DNA of 64,000 bases from an uncultured Gilliamella sp. Its GTDB lineage: Bacteria > Pseudomonadota > Gammaproteobacteria > Enterobacterales > Orbaceae. The DNA lies in NCBI GenBank assembly GCA_946482005.1, contig CAMLPV010000002.1, forward strand, positions 1 to 64,000, written 5' to 3'. The notes below the pieces were generated by a model. It saw only the letters and a program-made list of their open reading frames with translations. It had not been told where the DNA came from and ran no database searches. Shown here one piece after another: positions 16,070-25,550 of this stretch. The translations under genes and the position numbers were made by a program. Within the stretch, counting starts at the first letter, position 1. Every line of letters begins with the position of its first letter.

Positions 16070-16136
16070 ATTGACTCCTTAACCTATCAAAAGATTTATA
16101 GCCTCACAAAGCACCATTATTTCTAAAATAAGCGAC

Positions 16137-16658
16137 TTAAATTTGCTCTATTTTCTCAATAATATAACTTGCAACACCTTTAGCACTTTGTTCATCAGTT
16201 TTGATTGTAATATCCGCAATTTCTTCATAAAGAGGTTCGCGCTCTCCAGCAAGTTCTTCATAAAGTTCTCTTGGAGTATTGCTACCTTGTAAAAGTGGGC
16301 GACGTTTATCTTTTTGAGTTCTAGCCATTTGTTTTTCAATGGTTGTTTCAAGATAAACAACAATGCCACGAGCCGATAATCGATTGCGCGTCTCTTTCGA
16401 TAGCACTGAACCACCACCAGTAGCAAGTACTACACCTTGTTTTTCAGTCAATTCATTAATGACTTTTTCTTCTCTGGCTCGGAATCCGTCTTCACCTTCT
16501 AAGTCAAAGATCCATGCAATATCAGCACCTGTACGTTTTTCAATCTCTTGATCAGAGTCAAAAAATTCCATGCCTAACTGTTGTGCAATTTGTCGGCCTA
16601 TTGTGCTTTTTCCTGCCCCCATTGGGCCAATTAGAAAGATATTTCGCTTTTCTGCCAT
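16137..16658 (-). CDS. aroK: Shikimate kinase
   Basis: AroK phosphorylates shikimate in aromatic amino acid synthesis. The 173 residues show the P-loop [16 protein letters not shown], the shikimate-binding [12 protein letters not shown], the FRAREEKVI segment, GGGSVL and the lid region KDKRRPLLQ. Length equals E. coli AroK. In related genomes aroB follows aroK immediately; here the damX-like gene comes 67 bases later, so aroB is absent from this place. Confidence 0.95.
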   Translation of the reverse strand: MAEKRNIFLIGPMGAGKSTIGRQIAQQLGMEFFDSDQEIEKRTGADIAWIFDLEGEDGFRAREEKVINELTEKQGVVLATGGGSVLSKETRNRLSARGIVVYLETTIEKQMARTQKDKRRPLLQGSNTPRELYEELAGEREPLYEEIADITIKTDEQSAKGVASYIIEKIEQI

Positions 16659-16844
16659 TGTAGTTTCATCATCTATTAATTTTGGTTAAAATATACAACA
16701 CAACGTTAACGTTCTATGATTTATTTAATCATTTACATTGTTAACGGTGTAACTTTTCTTGGATCTCCGTCTAACGACAAAAATTTAGGTCGGTAATTAT
16801 CTCAATAGATAGTACCTTTTTGCAATAAGTATTTATAATAGTTT

Positions 16845-17807
16845 TTAGCTTATTCCTGCTTGGTGTAAATCATGAATATTTAATGCGCCTACTAATTCAC
16901 CAGCACTATTAACAACAGGTGCTGCAGTAATATTATGATCATTAAATGATTTTAGTGCTTCGACCGCTTTCCAATTCTCAGGTATTTGAAAGCCAGGGCT
17001 AGTCATAACAGCGCTAATGCTATCTTGCAATGTACCATTTTTAAGCAATAACCGGCGTAAGTCCCCGTCGGTAAAAACACCAATTATTTTATTATTATCC
17101 TGACAGATTGCAACTAAACCCACTCCAGTACGGCTTAATTCTAACATGGCGTCAAATACGGTTGCAGTGTGCGGTACTTTTGGAATTAAATCACCTTGTC
17201 GCATGACATCTTTAACATGGTTGAGTAATTTAGCCCCCAAACTCCCTGCAGGATGAGAGCGAGCAAAATCCTCTTCTTTAAATCCACGAGCACGCATCAC
17301 GGCGATAGCAAGTGCATCACCCATTAGTAGTGTATTGGTTGAGCTTGAAGTCGGTGCCAGTCCCATTGGGCACGCTTCTTCTTCGATAGATATATCAAGC
17401 ACAGCTTGTGCTGATTTAGCTAACGGCGAATCCAATCCTCCTGTAATTGCTATCACAGGTACGTTCATTGATGAAAGTATCGGTAGAATAAAATTAAATT
17501 CCTTTGCTCGTCCAGAATATGAGATAAGAATCGCTACATCATTTTTAGTGACCATACCTAAATCCCCGTGTAAAGCTTCAGATGGGTGCATGAAAAAAGC
17601 GGGGCTACCAGTACTGGCTAATGATGCTGCAATTTTTTTTCCAATATGCCCCGATTTTCCAATACCTGATACCACGACTTTCCCTTTATTCGATAAAATA
17701 AGCTGACAAGCTTCAACAAAATCTTTACCTAGTCTATCGGGTAATTTTTGGGCTTCGTGAAGTTCTAATTCAAGAAGTTCTCGACCATATTGTAACAATT
17801 TGTTCAT
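16845..17807 (-). CDS. kdsD: D-arabinose 5-phosphate isomerase (KpsF/GutQ family)
   Basis: This enzyme converts ribulose 5-phosphate to arabinose 5-phosphate, the first step to Kdo of lipopolysaccharide. The 320 residues comprise a SIS domain (GKVVVSGIGKSGHIGKKIAA near residue 40, SYSGRAKEF, PTSSSTNTLLMGDALA) and two CBS domains in the C-terminal third (DVMRQGDLIPKV... and AVMTSPGFQIPEN). This is the full KdsD/GutQ architecture. The usual kdsC-lptC neighbours are missing and no sorbitol genes are present, so kdsD versus gutQ cannot be settled by context. It is a single gene here. Confidence 0.85.
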   Translation of the reverse strand: MNKLLQYGRELLELELHEAQKLPDRLGKDFVEACQLILSNKGKVVVSGIGKSGHIGKKIAASLASTGSPAFFMHPSEALHGDLGMVTKNDVAILISYSGRAKEFNFILPILSSMNVPVIAITGGLDSPLAKSAQAVLDISIEEEACPMGLAPTSSSTNTLLMGDALAIAVMRARGFKEEDFARSHPAGSLGAKLLNHVKDVMRQGDLIPKVPHTATVFDAMLELSRTGVGLVAICQDNNKIIGVFTDGDLRRLLLKNGTLQDSISAVMTSPGFQIPENWKAVEALKSFNDHNITAAPVVNSAGELVGALNIHDLHQAGIS

Positions 17808-17945
17808 ATTTACTAACCTAATGTAATTAACTATAATTAAATCATAATACTATAATCGATAAAAAAGAGTAGCTGATTATAGTCAATCATATTACTAACA
17901 GTGTATCAATTAACTATACAAGATTCAAAAAAAGAAAGTTTTTAT

Positions 17946-17990
17946 GTAAAAAAGTTTCAGGAGAAGATAACGTTTCAGTAAAAAATTATT
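17946..17990 (+). repeat. Dispersed intergenic repeat, copy near 17.9 kb
   Basis: GTAAAAAAGTTTCAGGAGAA then GATAACGTTTCAGTAAAAAA and TTATT matches the copies near 6.4 kb and 35.5 kb and the core of the 224-bp tandem units. It lies in the spacer between the start of the kdsD-type gene and the end of the LysE-type gene. Confidence 0.6.
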
Positions 17991-18002
17991 GATGAATTTA
18001 CC

Positions 18003-18626
18003 CTAAAATCCTAAAGCAACTTTTATCCCCAATGTTATTAAAATAATACCTAATAATTTATCGATGATAATTTGTATTTTAAAGTATCTTCGTTGTACCG
18101 CTTGTGTTTGAAATATATAGACAACAAAAGGCCACCAAAAAACAGCTTCTATCCAAATAATAAATGCTACGAGTAATTTATCCATTATTGATGAATCGGC
18201 ATGCAATACCTGAGTGAAAATTGCTAAGAAATATAATGTTGCTTTAGGATTAAGTAGGTTGCAAAACAGGCCTTGCATAAAGGCTGTTTTAGCAGAAATA
18301 CATTTATTGCTTGATTGCTGTGTAAGATAAGTTGTACCGGTGTTTTTTGCTAGTAATGCTTTTATTCCGAGCCATAACAAGTAAGCTGAACCTGCATAAC
18401 GTAACCCATTATAAAGTATTGGTGTTGTTGCAATGAGTATGGCAATACCTGCAACACAATAACTCATATGAATTAGTATCGCCATAATTACGCCCAGACA
18501 AGACATCAACGCAATTTTTCGGCTATAACTTAAACTGTTTTTTAAAATCAGAAAGAAATCTGGTCCAGGTGAAATCATTCCTAAAAAACTGATAGTAGTG
18601 ACTAAAATTAATGTATCAGCCGTCAT
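18003..18626 (-). CDS. LysE/RhtB family amino-acid exporter
   Basis: This 207-residue inner-membrane protein has six predicted hydrophobic segments. The N-terminal family signature is FLGMISPGPDFFLILKNSLS, followed by the AYLLWLGIKALLAK region and LLNPKATLYFLAIFTQ in the middle. Members export amino acids such as threonine, homoserine or lysine; the substrate cannot be told from the sequence. It starts 7 bases after the sulfatase-like gene's stop and so shares its transcript. Its own ribosome-binding site is AGGT before ATG 18626. Confidence 0.85.
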   Translation of the reverse strand: MTADTLILVTTISFLGMISPGPDFFLILKNSLSYSRKIALMSCLGVIMAILIHMSYCVAGIAILIATTPILYNGLRYAGSAYLLWLGIKALLAKNTGTTYLTQQSSNKCISAKTAFMQGLFCNLLNPKATLYFLAIFTQVLHADSSIMDKLLVAFIIWIEAVFWWPFVVYIFQTQAVQRRYFKIQIIIDKLLGIILITLGIKVALGF

Positions 18627-18633
18627 TTTGTAC

Positions 18634-20076
18634 CTATTTAAATAGTTGCGCAGAGTTATTTATTGTTGCAATTTTTGATTTATTTTGTTCAATAAACTGT
18701 TTTTTATTGAAATTTGGCTCATTTAGGTAATCTGTTAAAAATTTAGCATTACTTTCAACTTGTGCACCATTTAAAATTAAACGCGGTAAATCAATTTGGT
18801 AGATGACTTGATCGGGCGTTTTATGTAAATTTTCACTCTTAGCATTGGTCAGTAAGTAAAGTTTACGCTCTTTTTCTGATAGGCGATTAATTGTTGCTGT
18901 GCCTGCACCCATCATTAAATGGTCGGGGAAAATATAAAATACAGTATTATCTAATAATCCATTATCTTTTAAGTGTCGGATAAATTGTCCAACATTATAA
19001 TCGAGTGAAGCTGCAACAAATGACATATTATCATTTTTAGGTGATATAACTGATTGCATGCGCTCATCATTAAAACCATTCGGCGCATGAGTTGAAACTG
19101 TTGAAATAAATAACGCAAATGGTTTACCTGAGTTATTCATCTCGATAATTTGTTTTTGAGCTATATCTAAAATATCCTTGTCATATAATCCAAATGGGGC
19201 ATTAGGGTATTGACCAACATAATTTTCTTCCGAGATGATTTGCATACCAAATAACCCTGCCGTATGACCAATTCCAGCGAAATTAGGACCCGCCATTACA
19301 TAACGTGTTTGGTAGCCTGCTTGTCTTAATACATCACCCAAGCTTACTAATTGTGTTTGATCTGCTTTCATTAATGGGGAAGTTGTGTATCCTCCAATTA
19401 GAAACGGCATGCCTGTCATATAAGTATACATTGAAGCGGTAGTCCAACTACTGCCAGCACTCATTGGCATATTAGCAAAGAAAGTATAATCTTGGCGTAA
19501 CTGTCGTAAGTTGGGTGTAATTTCTTCAAAATCTAAAAAACCTTGTTCAAAGGATTCAAGAGATAAAACAATAATATTTTTGCCCTTTTGACTCACAATC
19601 TGATCTTTGGTTGGATAATCAACCATATTTAATGATGCTAGTGCTTGTTTAAATGGTTCGCGAGGTGCACTTGTTACTTGATATATTTCATATAAACGAC
19701 TTAAAGGGCCGTTATGGTAACTTATTGAGATGATTGCAAGACTGGCAAATAATAAGCGGATAAATAACCGACATTTAGATTTGCATAGATTGGCTAATTT
19801 TGACAATAAAAATACCAATCCTAAAAAGACCGCAATAACTAATACTGCTTGCAGTTTAAAAATGAATAACCCTTCAATGATATCATTTACATTTAAATTC
19901 ACATAAAACTGATAGTCAATAAAACCACCACTAAAGTAGACAGAGGTGAGTTCCATCACGATAAGAACGGTCATGAATGTGATGGTCACTAATTGCCATT
20001 TTTTTTGTTCAAATAATGAAGCTGAAATGATAGTTAATACCAAAAAAGGCAAAATAACGAGCGTAGATAAGGGCAT
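18634..20076 (-). CDS. LTA synthase-like membrane sulfatase/phosphoglycerol transferase
   Basis: The 480 residues begin with about four membrane helices (first 125 residues), then an extracytoplasmic alkaline-phosphatase-type domain. The metal/nucleophile site is in ISLESFEQGFLDFE and in SAGSSWTTASMYTYMTGMPF, where a Thr/Ser would be the phosphorylated residue. FPDHLMMG near residue 390 supplies the late Asp-His pair. This is the layout of the LtaS/OpgB/EptA superfamily, enzymes moving phosphoglycerol or phosphoethanolamine onto envelope glycans. The specific donor and acceptor are not readable. It is followed by the LysE-type gene at 7 bases. Confidence 0.75.
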   Translation of the reverse strand: MPLSTLVILPFLVLTIISASLFEQKKWQLVTITFMTVLIVMELTSVYFSGGFIDYQFYVNLNVNDIIEGLFIFKLQAVLVIAVFLGLVFLLSKLANLCKSKCRLFIRLLFASLAIISISYHNGPLSRLYEIYQVTSAPREPFKQALASLNMVDYPTKDQIVSQKGKNIIVLSLESFEQGFLDFEEITPNLRQLRQDYTFFANMPMSAGSSWTTASMYTYMTGMPFLIGGYTTSPLMKADQTQLVSLGDVLRQAGYQTRYVMAGPNFAGIGHTAGLFGMQIISEENYVGQYPNAPFGLYDKDILDIAQKQIIEMNNSGKPFALFISTVSTHAPNGFNDERMQSVISPKNDNMSFVAASLDYNVGQFIRHLKDNGLLDNTVFYIFPDHLMMGAGTATINRLSEKERKLYLLTNAKSENLHKTPDQVIYQIDLPRLILNGAQVESNAKFLTDYLNEPNFNKKQFIEQNKSKIATINNSAQLFK

Positions 20077-20326
20077 AAAACGTGTTACTCAATAATCAAT
20101 TTTGGCAACAGTATATACATAATATTAATAAATAAAAAAGTGCTATTGTAATTTTGTGATAATCAAAATTGATTTGCCATGTTACTTTTATAATTACTTA
20201 ATTATTTATTTCTATATAATAATCTATAGGTAAAATTGATTTATGTTAATTAAATAATTGGCAATTAACTTTTTCAGTTTTAATATTAACCTCATCAAGT
20301 AAAAAGGAATAATTAAAGGTGATGAT

Positions 20327-20665
20327 ATGAAAAAATTAACTATCTTTGTATTGTTTATGTTTAGTCCGTTACTCTCCTTTGCTAATGGACCTGATTGTTA
20401 TACTTGGCCTATGAATATGACCGAAGGTTGGCTAAAAAATATGAATATTGTGGATATTGTGGATTTAGATGAATCGAAAACTCGAATTATCCAATTAGCA
20501 TCACAAGAGATCGAAAAAGGTTTATATAATCAAATTTATCATTTTGTTTTCTACGATAACAAAGGGAATAGTTACGAAGTTATTACTCAAAATAATGCTT
20601 CGGACGAAGAATGCTCAATGAGTCAGGTCAATCATTACTTAGTATCACAAAGTAATGTACATTAA
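20327..20665 (+). CDS. Small secreted protein of tandem family, copy 1
   Basis: A 112-residue protein with a Sec signal peptide (MKKLTIFVLFMFSPLLSFAN) and a mature part of about 93 residues. It shares with the next two genes the pattern PDC-x(2)-W/F...W[LM]...S-KT-I..LA-[ST]-[EQ]...IY[HN]F[VI]FYD...VIT and a second cysteine late in the chain, so a disulfide is likely. I do not recognise the family. The start is supported by AAAGGTG upstream. The three genes lie head to tail with 80-95 base gaps, each with its own ribosome-binding site. Confidence 0.7.
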   Translation: MKKLTIFVLFMFSPLLSFANGPDCYTWPMNMTEGWLKNMNIVDIVDLDESKTRIIQLASQEIEKGLYNQIYHFVFYDNKGNSYEVITQNNASDEECSMSQVNHYLVSQSNVH

Positions 20666-20746
20666 TGGTGAATATAACATTATATTAGTAAATTCAATAT
20701 TTTTAATGCTTGTTATAAAGTAACAAAGGAATTTTAAGGTAATAAT

Positions 20747-21091
20747 ATGAGGAAACTTTCTATTCTAATGCTGTTGGTATCACTTCCACTGATGTCCCAC
20801 GCCCAAGTGCCTGATTGCAAAGCTTGGTCTTTAGATAAAGCCAAAGAGTGGTTAAAAAGTAGTAATATTGTTGATAGTCAAAACTTAAGTGAATCAAAAA
20901 TGAGAATCACACTTTTAGCGACTGAACAAAAAAGTAAAAATCTTTATACACAAATTTATCATTTTATTTTTTATGATAATCAAAATAAAGCTTATGATGT
21001 GATCACTAAAAGTAATGCCTCTAAAACAGAATGTTTTGGTGACGTAGATAGTTATTTTATTTCAAAACGCCAGATCAACCATTTAAACTAA
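20747..21091 (+). CDS. Small secreted protein of tandem family, copy 2
   Basis: A 114-residue paralogue of the preceding gene: signal peptide up to SHAQ, then VPDCKAWSLDKAKEWLKSSN, ESKMRITLLATEQKSKNLY and IYHFIFYDNQNKAYDVITK, with the late cysteine in ASKTECFG. It is closer to copy 1 (shared WLK, NIVD, NLY-QIYHF) than to copy 3. The function is unknown. Secretion to the periplasm or beyond follows from the signal peptide only. No lipobox, membrane helix or catalytic motif is visible. Confidence 0.7.
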   Translation: MRKLSILMLLVSLPLMSHAQVPDCKAWSLDKAKEWLKSSNIVDSQNLSESKMRITLLATEQKSKNLYTQIYHFIFYDNQNKAYDVITKSNASKTECFGDVDSYFISKRQINHLN

Positions 21092-21184
21092 ACAATTAAA
21101 TTAAAAAAAGATTTAATCCATTAATGTTCAATTTTACTTGTCAAGGAAACAGGTAAAAATAAAATTAAAACATAAGGTTATAAA

Positions 21185-21565
21185 ATGAAAAAAATTTTTC
21201 TTATTGTAGGAGTAATGTTATGGTCAACATACTCCTTTGCTAAAGCACCCGATTGTGCTTCTTTTCCGATGAATACTGCCGCGACATGGATGCAGAATGA
21301 AGGCATCCTTGCTAAGGAGGATATAGCTTCTTCAAAAACTAAAATAAATTTATTGGCATCAGAAAAAAAAATTAACACCAATAAAATGATTAAAAAGAAG
21401 TTTATCTATACAAATATCTATAATTTCGTTTTTTATGACGATGATGGCAAAAGTTATCAAGTTATCACTAAAATTGATACAGTTGAATCACCTAAAAATA
21501 GGATTGATTGTTCGTATGGTGGTTTTAGCGAATTTTATTTTGTCTCAAAAGAAGGGGGATTTTGA
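21185..21565 (+). CDS. Small secreted protein of tandem family, copy 3
   Basis: The 126-residue third paralogue has a signal peptide to SFAK, then APDCASFPMNTAATWMQNEG, SSKTKINLLASEKK, and NIYNFVFYDDDGKSYQVIT. It differs by a lysine-rich insertion (KINTNKMIKKKFIY) in the middle and a longer Gly/Phe C-terminus. An AAGGT ribosome-binding site precedes it. Divergence among the three copies is high, indicating an old tandem array kept under selection for the fold. No known domain can be named. Confidence 0.7.
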   Translation: MKKIFLIVGVMLWSTYSFAKAPDCASFPMNTAATWMQNEGILAKEDIASSKTKINLLASEKKINTNKMIKKKFIYTNIYNFVFYDDDGKSYQVITKIDTVESPKNRIDCSYGGFSEFYFVSKEGGF

Positions 21566-21779
21566 GACTTAAAATTGTCACTCCTAGTAGTTTTCAAAGA
21601 TTAGGGTAATAATAAAAACTGCCTTATTTAATTACCGTTTTAATATAAATTTTTTTTATAATTAAAAAAAAAGATTGAAATAATACGCTGATTAAGTGAG
21701 GATAATTGCTAATGATGATTTTTTTTAAATCAGTGCAGTAAAGCTTAATAGTTAATGCAATTAATAACTAGGAGTCAAT

Positions 21780-23036
21780 ATGTTCAGTAAAGATATGACC
21801 ATTGCCACTTATGATAAAGAATTATGGGATGCAATTAAAGGTGAAGAGCAACGTCAAGAGGATCATCTTGAATTAATCGCATCGGAAAATTATACCAGTC
21901 CTCGAGTAATGCAAGCACAAGGATCGCAATTAACCAATAAATATGCCGAAGGTTACCCTGGCAAACGTTATTATGGTGGTTGTGAGTATGTTGATATTGT
22001 CGAGACTTTAGCTATTGAGCGAGCAAAAACTTTGTTTGGTGCTGATTATGCTAATGTGCAACCGCATTCGGGTTCACAGGCTAATTTTGCTGTTTATATG
22101 GCATTATTAAAACCAGGTGATACAGTACTAGGCATGAATTTGTCAGAAGGCGGGCATCTAACACATGGTTCACCTGTAAGTTTTTCTGGTAAATTATATA
22201 ATGTCGTCGCTTATGGTGTAGACGAAACTGGCCATATTGATTATGAACAATTAGAAAAAATAGCCTTAGATTCAAAACCTAAAATGATTATTGGTGGGTT
22301 CTCTGCTTATTCAGGCGTGGTCGATTGGAAACGTATGCGCGAGATTGCTGATAGTGTCGGAGCGTTCTTGTTTGTGGATATGGCGCATGTGGCAGGTCTA
22401 GTTGCAGCAGGCGTATATCCTAATCCAGTGCCTTTTGCTCATGTCGTTACCACGACAACTCATAAAACATTAGGCGGACCACGTGGCGGGTTAATTCTAG
22501 CCAAAGGTGGTAGTGAAGAACTTTATAAAAAATTAAATTCGGCGGTTTTCCCTGGTGCACAAGGCGGGCCTTTAATGCATGTGATTGCCGCCAAAGCTGT
22601 AGCCTTAAAAGAAGCGATGGAACCAGCCTATAAAGAGTATCAACATCAAGTGATTAAAAATGCGCAAGCTATGGTTGATGTAATTTTAAAACGTGGTTAT
22701 AAAGTGGTTTCAGGCGAAACGCAAAATCATCTATTTTTAATTGATCTAGTCGATAAAAAAATTACCGGTAAAGAAGCAGACGCCGCGTTAGGTAGCGCAA
22801 ACATTACGGTAAATAAAAATAGTGTACCAAAAGATCCACAAAGTCCATTTGTAACTTCAGGTGTGCGTATCGGTTCACCAGCCATTACACGTCGAGGTTT
22901 TAAAGAAGCAGAATCACGTGAGTTGGCAAATTGGATTTGTGATGTGTTAGATAACATTGATGACGAGCAAACCATTCAAGCAGTAAAAGCTAAAGTGTTA
23001 GATATTTGTCGCCGTTTACCGGTTTATCAACACTGA
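21780..23036 (+). CDS. glyA: Serine hydroxymethyltransferase
   Basis: GlyA converts serine and tetrahydrofolate to glycine and methylene-tetrahydrofolate, with PLP. The 418 residues show [40 protein letters not shown], the Schiff-base lysine in [18 protein letters not shown] (near residue 230), and [18 protein letters not shown]. The length matches E. coli (417). It is preceded by AGGAG and followed by a terminator, so it is monocistronic. The upstream neighbours are the small secreted genes, with 214 bases between. Confidence 0.97.
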   Translation: MFSKDMTIATYDKELWDAIKGEEQRQEDHLELIASENYTSPRVMQAQGSQLTNKYAEGYPGKRYYGGCEYVDIVETLAIERAKTLFGADYANVQPHSGSQANFAVYMALLKPGDTVLGMNLSEGGHLTHGSPVSFSGKLYNVVAYGVDETGHIDYEQLEKIALDSKPKMIIGGFSAYSGVVDWKRMREIADSVGAFLFVDMAHVAGLVAAGVYPNPVPFAHVVTTTTHKTLGGPRGGLILAKGGSEELYKKLNSAVFPGAQGGPLMHVIAAKAVALKEAMEPAYKEYQHQVIKNAQAMVDVILKRGYKVVSGETQNHLFLIDLVDKKITGKEADAALGSANITVNKNSVPKDPQSPFVTSGVRIGSPAITRRGFKEAESRELANWICDVLDNIDDEQTIQAVKAKVLDICRRLPVYQH

Positions 23037-23057
23037 TTAACTATTATTTAGTTAAGC

Positions 23058-23132
23058 ATTGCCGATAAATCGATCGGCAATTAGTTTGTATTGGCTATCG
23101 GATTAAATCTCCAATAGCCATTTTGTTTTTTA
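23058..23132 (+). terminator. Two hairpins ending glyA
   Basis: ATTGCCGAT/ATCGGCAAT (6-base loop, 23058-23081) is followed by TGGCTAT...ATAGCCA (23092-23120) and then TTTTGTTTTTT. The second is a good intrinsic terminator for glyA and overlaps the 3' end of the convergent gene. Confidence 0.8.
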
Positions 23133-25325
23133 ATGATTTTCACTTGTGTTACTATTGTTTTGCTTCTCTGACTGCTGTTGCACATTTTGTTCAGTATGAT
23201 GTTGTGGTTCAAAAATTTTATCTAAATAACCTTCGTGCCAAAGCCAGCCACCACTAATACCCACACCTAATAATATGGCTAACCATAGAATAATGATGAA
23301 TTTATAATGATGTTGCTTCAATGGATCGCTTAAATTGCGTTTAGCATTGTCAGGCAGTTCGGCTTTGCTTGTGAGCAATCCCCCTAACATTAAGTTGATT
23401 TTTACTTGTCCATTAATGGCCCATCCCGATGCTTCAAGTAATGGTCCGAGAGTGCGACGACGTAGTTTTAACCATGCTAAAATCACCGAAGGACCGGATA
23501 CAATCAAAAATAGTCCAATAATGACTAATGGAAATTGCCACCAAGCGAGCGAAAAGATAGCCTGAAAGATAGACGCCAAAGCGGTACCAATAGCACCAAT
23601 GGCTAAGCCAATTGCAGCAAAAATCCCCATACTTTTACCGATATCAAATTTATTAGCAGGATTTTGTAACGCTTGTTCGCTAGACTTATCGATATCAGCA
23701 TCTTTGTCTGTTGCCCACTTATTAATTTGTTCGGTAATTAAACGACCAATACGTTGATAAGGCGCCCAAATGGCTTGTTGAATACTAATTGGCTTGGTGA
23801 TTATTTTAACCACATTGGCATCCCAATCATTGCCATTATTATCAATAAATACACCATTACGACCTTCAATCAATAAATCACCTTGTCCAGCGGTCATAGC
23901 TGCAGCAATCAGTTTCTTTTCACCCTGACGAGTGCATTCGCAGTAGAGTAAACAGAGCTCAGAATAATTTGCCATATTGGCATGTTTGGCAATATTATCG
24001 ACGGCGACACAAAGGGTAGCACACCGACCATCAATATACAGTTTACCAAGCTGGAAAGCGGCTCTTTTTTCAAGTGAGAAGAAATCAGCAAACGAGGCAA
24101 AATTAACCAGTAAACGATAAAGATGTTTATGAAACAGAACTAACTTTTCAAGTACGAGTACATCCGATGCTGAAATAGGGGTTTGGTTATCTTGTTCGAC
24201 CATCTGCTTAAATTCTGTAAATAAATCCGAATTTATCAAACTGGTGATAACATCGTTGTGAATATCTTCTATACTTGCTGTTGGTTCGGTTGCAACCTTT
24301 AACTGAGTTAGTTCGGGTTTTGAACTAATTAGCGTAGTGTAGGCTTGTAAACTTTGTTGAATATTTTGCCACTCTTGCTGGGTAAGTTGGTCAGGATTTG
24401 ATAATGATGAGGCAACTAATGTTTTAAAACGACTGATCTTATCTTTCCAAAGTGGATTGAGCCCATTGACTAAATCAAGATAATTGGTGGAATCAATTTT
24501 TGATAAAGGTAATTCAGCCAAAGCTTCGTCTGACAGTAAACCATTTTCAGTTGGGACAATATATTTTTCATCAACATTAAGTGCGGTTTGTGCTTGTGGG
24601 GCATACTCGGCCAATTCAACACGTAAAAAATAATCATCAATTTTTGGTTTTAAAAGTTGGACTAATTTCCAAATTTCTGCTCGGTCTTCACCAAAGGGTG
24701 TTTGGGTATTACTGATATCGGTTTGCCATTTCTGCCAAGTTTTTAAATTATCAACAAAAGTTTGTGCAATCTCTAAGTCAATACCATCTTGCCCACTCAT
24801 ATCTTTTTGGGCACCGGTTGTTTTAATAGCGGTTTGAATGAATGTTTGCATTTCAGGTGATAATTCGGCAGACGGTGGGAAAATTAAATCACCATTGTAA
24901 AGTTTACCTGCATTAACTTTTATCGACTCTTGTACATCTTCTTGGGTTAAATAATTTATATCATGCTTGTTTAAATTAGCAAGAATGCTGTGTGCTGTAA
25001 CTGACAGTTTTTTACCTTGTTCTGTTGAGGTGTTGATTTCAGATAAGGGTAATGTGTCAGAGGAGTTTAAAATCGTCTGAAACGATAATATTTTGTCTTT
25101 GGTCCAACTAATTGCATCTAAAATATCCGGTATACGAATGCGTCCATCTTGGTCAGTATCGAGTAAAGCTAAAGTTCGTTCATCAAAATCTAAACCTGTT
25201 GTTGGGCAACTTAATGCTACCCACAATTTAGGATCTAAATCGGGTAGATTGATAATGTCGTTAGCGTTCTTAAATACAACTTGATCTAATCCACCAACTC
25301 GCTGGAATGTCCACATATGACTCAT
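23130..25325 (-). CDS. Large membrane protein with an EF-hand, function unknown
   Basis: I choose the start MSHMWTFQRVGGLDQVVFKN (25325), which has GGAGG six bases upstream; an upstream ATG at 25343 lacks this. The product is 731 residues. Near residue 55 lies a canonical EF-hand loop, DTDQDGRIRIPD. A long soluble central part follows with no known motif. The C-terminal 170 residues hold two close hydrophobic segments (IGKSMGIFAAIGLAIGAIGT..., WWQFPLVIIGLFLIVSGPSV) and a third (FIIILWLAILLGVGISGGWL), ending in a Gln/His/Asn-rich tail. This suggests a calcium-responsive membrane-anchored protein. I do not recognise the family. Confidence 0.7.
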   Translation of the reverse strand: MSHMWTFQRVGGLDQVVFKNANDIINLPDLDPKLWVALSCPTTGLDFDERTLALLDTDQDGRIRIPDILDAISWTKDKILSFQTILNSSDTLPLSEINTSTEQGKKLSVTAHSILANLNKHDINYLTQEDVQESIKVNAGKLYNGDLIFPPSAELSPEMQTFIQTAIKTTGAQKDMSGQDGIDLEIAQTFVDNLKTWQKWQTDISNTQTPFGEDRAEIWKLVQLLKPKIDDYFLRVELAEYAPQAQTALNVDEKYIVPTENGLLSDEALAELPLSKIDSTNYLDLVNGLNPLWKDKISRFKTLVASSLSNPDQLTQQEWQNIQQSLQAYTTLISSKPELTQLKVATEPTASIEDIHNDVITSLINSDLFTEFKQMVEQDNQTPISASDVLVLEKLVLFHKHLYRLLVNFASFADFFSLEKRAAFQLGKLYIDGRCATLCVAVDNIAKHANMANYSELCLLYCECTRQGEKKLIAAAMTAGQGDLLIEGRNGVFIDNNGNDWDANVVKIITKPISIQQAIWAPYQRIGRLITEQINKWATDKDADIDKSSEQALQNPANKFDIGKSMGIFAAIGLAIGAIGTALASIFQAIFSLAWWQFPLVIIGLFLIVSGPSVILAWLKLRRRTLGPLLEASGWAINGQVKINLMLGGLLTSKAELPDNAKRNLSDPLKQHHYKFIIILWLAILLGVGISGGWLWHEGYLDKIFEPQHHTEQNVQQQSEKQNNSNTSENH

Positions 25326-25550
25326 AAATAACCTCCGTACCAAAATATTATTAGTATATTCAATTGGTAATAAATTTTTTTAACTATAATTATTAATAAA
25401 TATAGCTCTATTTGTTTTTGTTATAGAAGAAAAGGGTAATTCTCATTTTGTAAGGGTTTTCTTTCTTTGAAAGTTGATTTTTAGCTGCCTTTCACAACTT
25501 TGTGATAGAATAACGCTTTATTATTTAATATCCAAATAAAAATCATAAAT

